From the NCBI GenBank assembly GCA_964462295.1, contig CAYWXH010000016.1, positions 1 through 34,584 on the forward strand: a stretch of 34,584 bases of DNA, in the 5' to 3' direction. The notes under the pieces are model-generated. The model did no database searches and had not been told where the DNA came from. It worked only from the letters and a program-made list of their open reading frames with translations. Positions within the stretch are counted from its first letter, which is position 1, and each line of letters starts with the position of its first letter. The translations under genes and the position numbers were made by a program. This document shows positions 25,782 through 34,328 of the stretch, one piece after another. The DNA comes from JALVIU01 sp964462295. GTDB taxonomy: Bacteria; Atribacterota; JALVIU01.

Positions 25782-27123
25782 TGTTCCTCTCTTTTAATCT
25801 TTTTACGCAATTTTTAAAATCTTCTCCCCTCTCTTCAAAGTTTTTATACATATCCCAACTCGTGCATCCTGGAGAAAGAAGCACCCTGTCCCCTTTTTGG
25901 GCAATCTTATACGCAATTTCAACGGCTTCTTTCATACTATCTACAACATAAGTTGGGGAAAAAGAAAGTACCCTATTTAACTTCTCTCTTGCCTGGCCCA
26001 TAAGAATTAAGGACTTTACTTTCTTATCTAAGATATCTCTTATTTTTTCAAAAGAAAGGTTTTTATCCTTACCTCCCATGATCAAAATTACGCTATGGTT
26101 AGGAAAGGTAGAGAGTGCCCAAAAAACTGCATCTGGATTTGTAGCCTTAGAATCATTTATAAATTCCACTCCACCAATAGTATCTACATATTCCATTCTA
26201 TGAGGAAGAGGTGTAAATGAATATGCTACTTTCTCAATTGCATCATAAGGGGCACCCAAAACAGATGCAGCAAGAGTCCCTGCCATCATATTGTATATGA
26301 AAGGTCTTGCACGATTTCTAAGTCTATTTATATTAATTCTTAAATCCTTCTTCTCTCCATGGATAACTATTTCGTCATCTGAAATATATGCATAGGTATT
26401 TCTATATCTCTTTCCCTCACCAAATAGAAAAACTTTGGATACCAATACATCTGAAAGTGCCCTTATTCGAGCATCATCCTGATTAAGGATAGCTGTATCC
26501 TCTTTACACTGGTTTTTAAAGATCCTCTTTTTTATATCAAAATAAGTCTCTCTACTTCCATGTCTATCAATATGGTCTTCTGATGCATTTAAAAGAATCG
26601 CCATATCTGGTTTAAAAGCAGAAATGGTCTCTAGCTGAAAACTTGAAACCTCAAGAACTATAAAATCATAATCTCTATCTATAACAGATATAAAAGGTGT
26701 GCCCACATTCCCTGCAAGTACAGTATTTTTCCCCCAAGTTTTAAGGATATCTGAGATAATATAAGAAGTGGTTGTTTTTCCATTTGTGCCTGTTACAGCT
26801 ACTATATAGCCATCCTTTTTATATCTGTATGCAAGCTCCATCTCCCCCATTATCTCTTTCTTCCCATCACTTACTTTTTTCACCACAGGATGAGAAAGGG
26901 AGACACCAGGGCTTACTACAAGCAGATCTATGCTATCTAAAACATCATCTGGGATATGCATATCGTAAAACTCTACCCCTTTTGGATACTTATTTTTAAG
27001 CATTTCTAGATCTAAATTGTCATCGATAGCTATAACTTTTATGCCTCTTTTAGTTAAAAATTCAAGCACTGCCCTACCGGATTTTCCAAGGCCCACTATA
27101 CCGAAAACCCTATCTTCTAACAA
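25762..27123 (-). CDS. murD: UDP-N-acetylmuramoyl-L-alanine--D-glutamate ligase
   Basis: Adds D-glutamate to the stem peptide. The 453-residue protein has the N-terminal UDP loop GIVGLGKSGRAVLEF (8-22) and the ATP loop AVTGTNGKTTTSYI (about residue 110). NASEDHIDRH and FINDSKATNPDAVF are the other Mur-ligase motifs. The start is a TTG at 27123, one base after the mraY stop. The nearest AGGAGG is 11 bases upstream, inside mraY, so the spacing is long. Confidence 0.96.
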   Translation of the reverse strand: MLEDRVFGIVGLGKSGRAVLEFLTKRGIKVIAIDDNLDLEMLKNKYPKGVEFYDMHIPDDVLDSIDLLVVSPGVSLSHPVVKKVSDGKKEIMGEMELAYRYKKDGYIVAVTGTNGKTTTSYIISDILKTWGKNTVLAGNVGTPFISVIDRDYDFIVLEVSSFQLETISAFKPDMAILLNASEDHIDRHGSRETYFDIKKRIFKNQCKEDTAILNQDDARIRALSDVLVSKVFLFGEGKRYRNTYAYISDDEIVIHGEKKDLRININRLRNRARPFIYNMMAGTLAASVLGAPYDAIEKVAYSFTPLPHRMEYVDTIGGVEFINDSKATNPDAVFWALSTFPNHSVILIMGGKDKNLSFEKIRDILDKKVKSLILMGQAREKLNRVLSFSPTYVVDSMKEAVEIAYKIAQKGDRVLLSPGCTSWDMYKNFEERGEDFKNCVKRLKERNNEGTGA

Positions 27124-27124
27124 T

Positions 27125-28075
27125 TTAAAGGATGCCTCCTAATGAAAAAAATAAAAATATAATCCCCACTATCCAAAAACGTATTATAATTTTTGGTTCT
27201 TTCCATCCCATCATCTCAAAGTGATGATGTATAGGGCTCATAAGAAATGGTTTCTTACCAAATGCCTTTATAGAACCTACCTGTATAATCACAGACAATG
27301 TTTCTATCACAAAGATAGCCCCAACCACTACAAGATAAAGCTCAAGATGGTAAAGAATAGAAATAGCCGATATAATGCCCCCCAAGGCAAAGGCCCCTGT
27401 ATCTCCTAAAAAGATAGAGGCAGGATAAAAATTGTGCCATAAAAAACCCAAAACCGCACCTATAGATATAAAAATAAAACTATTTACATGAGCCATTTTT
27501 GTCAAGAATCCGAAAACCAGAAAAAAGATAATACTTATTAAATATAGGCCTGAAAGTAAACCATCTAATCCATCTGTAATATTAAATGCATTTAATGTGC
27601 TTATTATAAAGAGCAAAAGAAATGGGATATACCATATACCAAGATGTATCTTTGCATTAGAAAATGGGACAATAAGTGTATCATCTCCTAAAATCAAATC
27701 TTTAAATAAAAAAATAAGAAATAGAGAAAAGATTATCTGAAGGGCAAGCTTATAGCGTGCCTTAAAACCAAGGGATCTATTTTTTAAAAATTTTATAAAA
27801 TCATCAAAAAGACCAATACTTGAAAAAAGCAACATAGATAAGAGAAGATATAGAATCCTCTTATCAAAAAGCCCAAAGAAAAAGACTATAATAAGGATGG
27901 CAAAAATAATGGATATACCACCTGCAGAGGGGGTACCCATTTTATGTTGGTGAAGATCTGGCCCTTCCTGTCTTATAAACTGTCCCAATTTTTTCTTTTG
28001 AAATACCCTATATTGGATATATGTAAATACCGAGGTTAAAATTAGAGCGCTTATCATATAGTATACATTAGTCAT
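27125..28075 (-). CDS. mraY: Phospho-MurNAc-pentapeptide transferase
   Basis: Makes lipid I from UDP-MurNAc-pentapeptide and undecaprenyl phosphate. The 316-residue polytopic protein has about ten membrane segments. The catalytic motifs are intact: GLFDDFIKFLKNRSLGFKAR (DD pair), NAFNITDGLDGL (with the nucleophile-region aspartates) and the PIHHHFEMMGW histidine loop. The start overlaps murF by 8 bases. Confidence 0.97.
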   Translation of the reverse strand: MTNVYYMISALILTSVFTYIQYRVFQKKKLGQFIRQEGPDLHQHKMGTPSAGGISIIFAILIIVFFFGLFDKRILYLLLSMLLFSSIGLFDDFIKFLKNRSLGFKARYKLALQIIFSLFLIFLFKDLILGDDTLIVPFSNAKIHLGIWYIPFLLLFIISTLNAFNITDGLDGLLSGLYLISIIFFLVFGFLTKMAHVNSFIFISIGAVLGFLWHNFYPASIFLGDTGAFALGGIISAISILYHLELYLVVVGAIFVIETLSVIIQVGSIKAFGKKPFLMSPIHHHFEMMGWKEPKIIIRFWIVGIIFLFFSLGGIL

Positions 28076-29453
28076 TTATCTTCTCCATAAATTTATTCAT
28101 TATATCTTCCAATCTTATTCCCCTTGAGGCCTTAAATAGATACACATCATTATCTTGCCTATTGTTTAATAAAAACCCTAAAAGATCATCTCTTTCTTCA
28201 AAAAACTCTACATCCTTAAAACCAAAATCCATTGCCCCTTCAATCAAAAATTTTGTATAGTTTCCTATCCCTAAAATTTTGTCAGCTAAGTGAGATAAAG
28301 CAATATCTTTACCTATTTCCCGATGATATATGGTGGAGAACTCTCCAAGCTCCAACATATCCCCCAAGATAGCTACCCTTCTCCTTTCTTTAAAGCGAGA
28401 AAGTACTGATAGGGAATTTTTTAAAGAGAGTGGATTAGAGTTATAGGTATCATCTATTATTAAGATACCATTTTTCAGCCCCTTTATGAGCCTTAATCGT
28501 CCAGGAGGAGGAGAAAGTGTAGGAAGAACCTCTTTTATAAATTCCACATCTCCAAAAAGATACCATATGAGAGAAATACCTGCCAAGGTATTATATATAT
28601 TAGCATGGCCTAAGAGATTCACACTATAATCCAAAAGTTTTCCATCTAAAAATATCGTAAAATTCTCTCCTATATCTGAAAATCCCCACCTTAATAATCT
28701 AACATCACTATTATTAGAAGAACCATATGATATCTTTCTTCCCATATATGAAAGTGCCTTTTTCTCCAAAATGGGATCATCTCCATTATAGATTAGCACT
28801 CCCTCTGATTCCACAGATTTGGCAAGTGCCCACTTTGTATTCCCTATTTCTTCTAAGGAGCCAAATCGCTCTATATGGGAAGGGCCTATATTTGTTATAA
28901 TCCCTATATCAGGCCTTATAAGTTCTGAAAGATAAGCAATATCACCAGGTCTATCTGCCCCAAATTCAAAGATCAAAAATTCAGCATCCCATGGGATATC
29001 AAATATAGAAAGGGGTACTCCAATCTCGGTATTTAAGTTCCTCTTCGAAGAAAAAACCTTTCTTTTATAAGATAAAAGGGTACTTATGATGTAACGAGTA
29101 GTTGTCTTTCCTGCACTCCCAGTAATTGCAATCTTTTTCTTAACATTAGGTAACTTATCAAGATAAAACTTGCCTAATTTTCCTAATGCTAAGACTACAT
29201 CATCTACTAAAAAGATATTTTTCCCACCCTCCACATCTAAAAACTGAGGATTATCTATAAAAGCAGAGGTAGCACCATTTTTAAAAACATCTTTAAGGTA
29301 TCTATGTCCATCTGTTTTTCTTCCTCGTATTGCAAAAAAAACCTTTCCCTTCACATCATCCCTTGAATCAATGGAGACCCCACCTATAGAAACACTTGGG
29401 TCAAAGTTCTTTGGTGTGCCAAAGAGACTAATAAGATCTGCTATCTTAATCAT
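28068..29453 (-). CDS. murF: UDP-MurNAc-tripeptide--D-alanyl-D-alanine ligase
   Basis: Adds D-Ala-D-Ala to complete the pentapeptide. I chose the ATG at 29453 (461 residues), which has GGTGA five bases upstream and overlaps murE by 8 bases. An in-frame GTG at 29462 would add three residues. The ATP loop reads ITGSAGKTTTRYI, with alanine where asparagine is more usual. IGPSHIERFGSLE and IIDDTYNSNPLSLKNSL are the other ligase motifs. No ddl gene for making D-Ala-D-Ala is in the cluster. Confidence 0.96.
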   Translation of the reverse strand: MIKIADLISLFGTPKNFDPSVSIGGVSIDSRDDVKGKVFFAIRGRKTDGHRYLKDVFKNGATSAFIDNPQFLDVEGGKNIFLVDDVVLALGKLGKFYLDKLPNVKKKIAITGSAGKTTTRYIISTLLSYKRKVFSSKRNLNTEIGVPLSIFDIPWDAEFLIFEFGADRPGDIAYLSELIRPDIGIITNIGPSHIERFGSLEEIGNTKWALAKSVESEGVLIYNGDDPILEKKALSYMGRKISYGSSNNSDVRLLRWGFSDIGENFTIFLDGKLLDYSVNLLGHANIYNTLAGISLIWYLFGDVEFIKEVLPTLSPPPGRLRLIKGLKNGILIIDDTYNSNPLSLKNSLSVLSRFKERRRVAILGDMLELGEFSTIYHREIGKDIALSHLADKILGIGNYTKFLIEGAMDFGFKDVEFFEERDDLLGFLLNNRQDNDVYLFKASRGIRLEDIMNKFMEKIND

Positions 29454-30924
29454 ATGCCTCACCCATAATCACTCTCCTGGCAACCTCTTTATCATTATGC
29501 CAAATTACCCTATCTTTATAAACCTGTTCTTCTTCAGGACCTTTTCCCGCCAAAAGCACGGTATCCCCTTCTCTTGCCATAGAAATAGCCTTCTCTATTG
29601 CCTTTTTTCGGTCAAGTATTATCTCATAGTTATCTTTTTTCCAGGGGACTATTCCCTTTTCTGCATCTTTTGCTGTATCCATCGGGTCCTCGCTTCTTGG
29701 ATTATCTGTTGATATAATAATATAATCACTAAATTTTGAAACAACCTCTGCCATAACAGGTCTTTTTGTTTTATCCCTTTCTCCACCACATCCAAAAATA
29801 GTTATAAGCCTTCCTGGGGTATGTGGCCGTAATGTAGCCAATATATGATAAAGTCCGTGATAATTATGTGCAAAATCTACCACTAAATTAAATTTCTGAC
29901 CATAGTGTAATACCTCATACCTACCAGGAACACCCTTTAAATTTTTTACACCCCGAGCTACTGTCTCTACCGGGGTACCCAAAGATAGGGATAATGAAGC
30001 TGCACCCAAAATATTGTATACATTATATATACCACCTAAGGTTGTACTTATATCCATTACATGTTTTTCTTCTTTAAATATAGAAAATTCTACTCCTCCT
30101 AAGAAGTATCTTATATGTTTTGCATAAAAAGTAGCCGGGGAAAAAAGGCCAAATGTAGTCTTTTTTGCAGGAGTTCTCTCCATTATATAAGAGGTATTTG
30201 GATCATCTGCATTTAAAGAGGCAAATGAATTATGTGAGAGGGATTCAAATAGGTAAGTTTTTGCCTTAAGATAATTTTCAAAATTCTTATGAAGTTCAAA
30301 GTGTTCATTTGCGATATTTGTAAATACTGCACCCAAAAATGGGACTCCCCAAACCCTATACATAGAAAGGGCATGAGAAGAAACCTCCATAACAATATAT
30401 TCTATCCCCTTTTCTATAGCCTTTGAAAATACTTGATTTAATTCTAAGGATTCGAGAGTAGTATGGTGTGTATATGATACTTCATCTCCTACCCTATTAT
30501 ATATAGTGCCTAAAAGTGCAGTCTTTTTCCCATATGCCTGTAATATACTATCTATGATAAAGGTAGTTGTAGTCTTTCCATTTGTCCCTGTGACACCTAT
30601 AATCTTAAGTTTTTTTGCAGGGTAATTATAAAATTTTGCAGACACTTCTGAGAGGGCACGTCTTGCATTATCAACCTTTAAATACATATGAGAAGGAATA
30701 TAGTCTATATCTTTTTCTCCTATTACAAATGATGCACCATTTTTTAGGGCATCTTTTATAAAGTTATGTCCATCCAAAAAGGTACCAGAGAGTGCAAAAA
30801 ATATATACCCCTTCTTTACCTTTCGAGAATCATAAGAAATTCCTAAGATATCTATATCCTGATAATCCTTTATTATTCTTCCTGAAAGGCCTGTTATAAC
30901 ACTTAAGAGCTCTCGTAATCTCAT
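29446..30924 (-). CDS. murE: UDP-MurNAc-L-alanyl-D-glutamate--meso-diaminopimelate ligase
   Basis: Adds the third stem residue. The 492-residue protein has the ATP loop VTGTNGKTTTTFI (111-123). The specificity motif is DNPR (407-410), which in this family marks meso-DAP rather than lysine enzymes. The central motif FTNIANEHFELH has E where D is usual, and VDFAHNYHGL differs from the common VDYAHTPD, so this MurE is a somewhat divergent member. AGGAG sits 7 bases before the ATG. It follows ftsI by 10 bases. Confidence 0.97.
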   Translation of the reverse strand: MRLRELLSVITGLSGRIIKDYQDIDILGISYDSRKVKKGYIFFALSGTFLDGHNFIKDALKNGASFVIGEKDIDYIPSHMYLKVDNARRALSEVSAKFYNYPAKKLKIIGVTGTNGKTTTTFIIDSILQAYGKKTALLGTIYNRVGDEVSYTHHTTLESLELNQVFSKAIEKGIEYIVMEVSSHALSMYRVWGVPFLGAVFTNIANEHFELHKNFENYLKAKTYLFESLSHNSFASLNADDPNTSYIMERTPAKKTTFGLFSPATFYAKHIRYFLGGVEFSIFKEEKHVMDISTTLGGIYNVYNILGAASLSLSLGTPVETVARGVKNLKGVPGRYEVLHYGQKFNLVVDFAHNYHGLYHILATLRPHTPGRLITIFGCGGERDKTKRPVMAEVVSKFSDYIIISTDNPRSEDPMDTAKDAEKGIVPWKKDNYEIILDRKKAIEKAISMAREGDTVLLAGKGPEEEQVYKDRVIWHNDKEVARRVIMGEAYD

Positions 30925-30934
30925 TCTTTATCTC

Positions 30935-32617
30935 CTAAAAAATTAACATATGTTTCAAAATTCTCTCTGAAATTTTTTTAAATAAGGGAGCAGCGACAAG
31001 TCCCCCATAATAATCTCCTTTAGGTTCATCTATAACTACAATCATAGCAAAGAGGGGTTTTTTATCCTTACCTTCCACATAACCCATAAAAGATGACATA
31101 TACTTACCTTTTTCATATCCACCGCCACCCTTTTTTGCCTTCTGGGCTGTTCCTGTTTTTCCATAAACAGTAAAACCAGGGATCGCGGCAAGCACCCCTG
31201 TTCCTCTTTTTTCAGTAACACCCTTTAAGAGGCCAGCTATACGTTCTGCTGTAGTTTTGCTAAAGATTCTCCTTTTTAATTTGGGCCGTATATATTTTCT
31301 TACCTTTTTTTCTTTATCTCTTATCTCTTTAAGGATAAGAGGCTTAAATAGATTTCCTCCATTTGCTACTGCAGATAAGAGAGAAATCATCTGGATAGCT
31401 GTAACACCAATCTCTTGCCCTATAGAAATGGAGGCAATGGAAATCTTAGACCATCTCTCAGGTGGTCTTAACATGCCAAATTCTTCACCTGGTAAACTAA
31501 TACCGGTCTTTTGGCCAAACCCAAACTTCGTAAGATAAGAGTAAAATTCTTTATTAGAAAATCGTGTACCCATCTTAATAAAACCCACATTGCAGGAATA
31601 CTTAACCACATCTTTAAGTCCTACTATTCCATGTTTATGGATATCTCTAAATTTATGCCCCTTATATTCTATATAACCTTTACAGTTAAACTTCTCATCC
31701 AAGGCCACCTTATGTGCCTCAAGTAGTGCAGCAAGTGTTGCCACTTTAAAGATCGAACCTGGTTCAAATACAAAAGAAATAGCCTTATTTTGCCAATATT
31801 GTTTAGGATAAGAGGCATACTTGTTTGGATTAAAAGTAGGATAACTTGACATAGCCAATATCTCAAATGTAAATGGATTCATTACTATTACCATACCACC
31901 TTTTGCCCCTTTAGCCTTACAAGTTTTTGCAAGTTCTTTATCTACAATATCCTGGATAACTCCGTCAACCGTAAGTAGTATATCATATCCGGGCAAGGGG
32001 CGTTCTACTATTTTCTGGTCAACGGGAAGTGGATGACCACTTGGCCCCTTCATTCCCATTATGAGGCCTTCTTTGCCCCTTAAATACCTATCAAATTCCA
32101 ATTCTGCCCCAGCAAGTCCTTGGTTATCTATACCTACAAATCCTATAATATTAGCACCCACTGTATCATGAGGATATCTTCTTTTATACTCTTCCACAAA
32201 ATTTATACCATCTATATTTTTATGCAACAAAATAGCCTCTTTGCTAGGGTCTATCTTTCGTTTTACCCAAACAAAATAAGCCTTTTTAGTAAGTCTTTTT
32301 AGTAATTTATCGTAATCAATATCTAACACTTTTGAAAGATATCTTGCTACTTCTTTCGGTTTTTTAATCTTACCTGGTATTGCATATACAGATGGAACCT
32401 TTACATTTATTGCAAAGGGATTGTGGTCTTTATCAAATATAATCCCCCTCTCTGTTCCTACAGATAAAGTATATATATGCTCCTTCCTTGCAAGCTCTTT
32501 AAATCTTTTCTCTCCCTTTATCTGAATAAGATAATCGCTATAGAGAAGAAGCACAAAAAGAATTACAAAAAAGGCAAAGACAAACTTTATTCTTACCTTA
32601 AGATCAGAGTTTCTCAT
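30935..32617 (-). CDS. ftsI: Septal transpeptidase FtsI/PBP3 (class B penicillin-binding protein)
   Basis: Crosslinks new septal peptidoglycan with FtsW. The 560-residue protein has one N-terminal membrane anchor (about 9-30), a pedestal/dimerisation domain (about 45-205) and a transpeptidase domain. The catalytic motifs are SIFK (serine 288, lysine 291), SCN (341-343) and KTG (487-489). No PASTA domain follows, so it resembles FtsI rather than the PASTA-bearing PBP2x/SpoVD type. The ftsL stop is 3 bases upstream of the start. Confidence 0.97.
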   Translation of the reverse strand: MRNSDLKVRIKFVFAFFVILFVLLLYSDYLIQIKGEKRFKELARKEHIYTLSVGTERGIIFDKDHNPFAINVKVPSVYAIPGKIKKPKEVARYLSKVLDIDYDKLLKRLTKKAYFVWVKRKIDPSKEAILLHKNIDGINFVEEYKRRYPHDTVGANIIGFVGIDNQGLAGAELEFDRYLRGKEGLIMGMKGPSGHPLPVDQKIVERPLPGYDILLTVDGVIQDIVDKELAKTCKAKGAKGGMVIVMNPFTFEILAMSSYPTFNPNKYASYPKQYWQNKAISFVFEPGSIFKVATLAALLEAHKVALDEKFNCKGYIEYKGHKFRDIHKHGIVGLKDVVKYSCNVGFIKMGTRFSNKEFYSYLTKFGFGQKTGISLPGEEFGMLRPPERWSKISIASISIGQEIGVTAIQMISLLSAVANGGNLFKPLILKEIRDKEKKVRKYIRPKLKRRIFSKTTAERIAGLLKGVTEKRGTGVLAAIPGFTVYGKTGTAQKAKKGGGGYEKGKYMSSFMGYVEGKDKKPLFAMIVVIDEPKGDYYGGLVAAPLFKKISERILKHMLIF

Positions 32618-32620
32618 ATC

Positions 32621-32968
32621 TTATGGTGATGCTATATATTTTCCCGTTGAAAGTGTAGCCATATTTACCTCAGATGGCAATATATCTATATAAACGGTCT
32701 TTTGCGGATATACCATACCTAACTTGGCTCGTGCATATTTTTCTATGCGTGAGGGAGATGAAAGCTTTTCTACTTTATATCTTAAAAGTTGATTTTCCTT
32801 TGTAAGGGTAGAATACTCTTTTTTAAGTTGCATATACCTATAAGATAGTGATGTATATTCCACATTTTCATAAACATATAAAAGTGCAAGAATGGTAAAA
32901 AAACTCACAATTAGTATTGACAAAAAGAAGTACCTTTCATATGGTATATTATATCTTCTTCCATTCAT
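32621..32968 (-). CDS. ftsL: Cell division protein FtsL
   Basis: Small bitopic divisome protein that pairs with FtsB and FtsQ. The 115-residue protein has a short cytoplasmic N-terminus, one membrane segment (about 14-33) and a coiled coil (about 38-70, LKKEYSTLTKENQLLRYKVEKL), then the usual RIEKYARAKLGMVYP motif. The family is very divergent, so the identification rests on this layout and on the place between rsmH and ftsI. The start overlaps the rsmH stop as ATGA. Confidence 0.93.
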   Translation of the reverse strand: MNGRRYNIPYERYFFLSILIVSFFTILALLYVYENVEYTSLSYRYMQLKKEYSTLTKENQLLRYKVEKLSSPSRIEKYARAKLGMVYPQKTVYIDILPSEVNMATLSTGKYIASP

Positions 32969-33846
32969 TCTCCATCCCTCCCTGATATCTCGGCAACTCT
33001 CATTTTTGCACTCCTTGCACGTCTATTTGTCTTTATCTCATCATGTGTAGGTACTATGGGTTTTTTTGTAATTATTGAAAATTCAGGGGACCCTCTAAAA
33101 AAATCTTTAACAATTCTATCCTCTAAAGAATGATAAGATATAATCACGATTCTCCCCCCTCTTTTTACTATAAAAGGAAGTTTTGAAAGAAAACTCTCTA
33201 AGGCTCCCAATTCGTCATTTACATAAATTCTAAGGGCTTGAAAAACTAAAGTTGCAGGGTGTATTTTTCCTCTTTTTGGAAGTTCTCTCTTTATAAGTTC
33301 AGAGAGTTCTTCTGCTGTTTTTATATGTTTTAAATTTTTCTTTATCAGAGTTGCTACCTGGTGTGCTCTCTTTATTTCTCCATACTTTTGAAATATGTCT
33401 GCCAATTTCTGAGAAGAAAAGCTATTAAGTACATCCCATGCACTTAGGCTACTCTCTTTATCCATTCTCATATCTGGAAGCACCTCTGATTTAAAGCTAA
33501 AACCCCGTTCTCTATTATCCACCTGATAGCTTGAAATACCTAAATCTGCAATTACCCCATCAACCTTTGGCAATCCAAGCCTTGAAAACCATACATCTAT
33601 ATCTTTAAAATCTGCCTTTATAAGTAAAAATGAAGGAGAAAAAATTCTTAATCTTTCTAAAGATGCCTCTATTGCATCTCTATCTTTGTCAAAACCTATA
33701 AGAAAGCCTTTTTTATAAATTCTTTGCAAGATATGGAGGGCATGTCCGCCTCCTCCAATAGTACAATCTACATATATGCCATCTTTATCTTTCACAAGAT
33801 ATTCTATGCTCTCTTTTAAAAGTACCGACTTGTGCGTATATTCCAT
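32965..33846 (-). CDS. rsmH: 16S rRNA (cytosine-1402-N4) methyltransferase
   Basis: S-adenosylmethionine-dependent methyltransferase acting on 16S rRNA C1402, formerly MraW. The 293-residue protein has the family start YTHKSVLLKESIEYL, the SAM motif VDCTIGGGGHALHIL (about 27-41) and IADLGISSYQVD, with the C-terminal RRARSAKMRVAEI. Its ATG shares one base with the mraZ stop (TAATG). Confidence 0.97.
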   Translation of the reverse strand: MEYTHKSVLLKESIEYLVKDKDGIYVDCTIGGGGHALHILQRIYKKGFLIGFDKDRDAIEASLERLRIFSPSFLLIKADFKDIDVWFSRLGLPKVDGVIADLGISSYQVDNRERGFSFKSEVLPDMRMDKESSLSAWDVLNSFSSQKLADIFQKYGEIKRAHQVATLIKKNLKHIKTAEELSELIKRELPKRGKIHPATLVFQALRIYVNDELGALESFLSKLPFIVKRGGRIVIISYHSLEDRIVKDFFRGSPEFSIITKKPIVPTHDEIKTNRRARSAKMRVAEISGRDGE

Positions 33847-34277
33847 TATCTATCATAAAGATCTATCAAGCCTTCAAAATTCATAAGAGACTCTTCAAGC
33901 TCTTCATTTATCTTCTCCCATCTTTCCTTATCCCAAATCTCTATCCTGCTACTTACCCCTACCATCACCACATCTCTTTTGATTCCTGCATAATCCCTCA
34001 ATGTTTTGGGAATAGAAATCCTACCCTGGGAATCTATCTTTACATCTAAAGCGGAAGAGAATATAAATCTCTGATATATTCTTACATCTTTTTTCTCAAG
34101 AGGAAGTGAGGAAATCTTTTTAGAGAGTTCCTTCCAAGTCTCCATGGGATATATGTATATACATCTCTCAAGTCCACGACTTATAATAAACTCCTCTCCT
34201 AATTCTTTTCTAAATTTAGGAGGGATAATTATCCGTCCTTTCCCATCAATTGTCCGCTCATAGTTCCAAGTAAACAT
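33846..34277 (-). CDS. mraZ: MraZ, transcriptional regulator of the division/cell-wall cluster
   Basis: AbrB-fold DNA-binding protein. In E. coli and Mycoplasma it is known to bind short tandem boxes upstream of its own gene and regulate the dcw cluster. The 143-residue protein has two repeated half domains, each with the DxxxR motif: DGKGRIIIPPKFR (about 12-24) and DSQGRISIPKTLR (about 82-94). GAGG precedes the ATG. It is the first gene of a run of sixteen minus-strand genes ending at 17530. Confidence 0.97.
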   Translation of the reverse strand: MFTWNYERTIDGKGRIIIPPKFRKELGEEFIISRGLERCIYIYPMETWKELSKKISSLPLEKKDVRIYQRFIFSSALDVKIDSQGRISIPKTLRDYAGIKRDVVMVGVSSRIEIWDKERWEKINEELEESLMNFEGLIDLYDR

Positions 34278-34280
34278 TTA

Positions 34281-34310
34281 TCCTCTACTTTCCTCCACTT
34301 TACTCCACTT
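34281..34310 (-). promoter_or_regulatory. Three tandem 10-bp boxes, probable MraZ operator
   Basis: On the minus strand three direct repeats, GTGGAGTAAA, GTGGAGGAAA and GTAGAGGATA-like, run end to end with an exact 10-base period immediately before the mraZ ATG. The last box includes the ribosome binding site. Known MraZ targets are tandem GTGG-containing boxes at about one helical turn at this same place, so an autoregulatory operator is the natural reading. Confidence 0.75.
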
Positions 34311-34319
34311 GGTATATAT

Positions 34320-34328
34320 ATTTTACCA
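34320..34328 (-). promoter_or_regulatory. Extended -10 promoter of the dcw cluster
   Basis: On the minus strand TGGTAAAAT gives a -10 hexamer TAAAAT (34325-34320) with the TGn extension. No recognisable -35 is found at 17 bases. The start would be near 34313, so the three tandem boxes would lie at the very beginning of the transcript. Confidence 0.55.
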
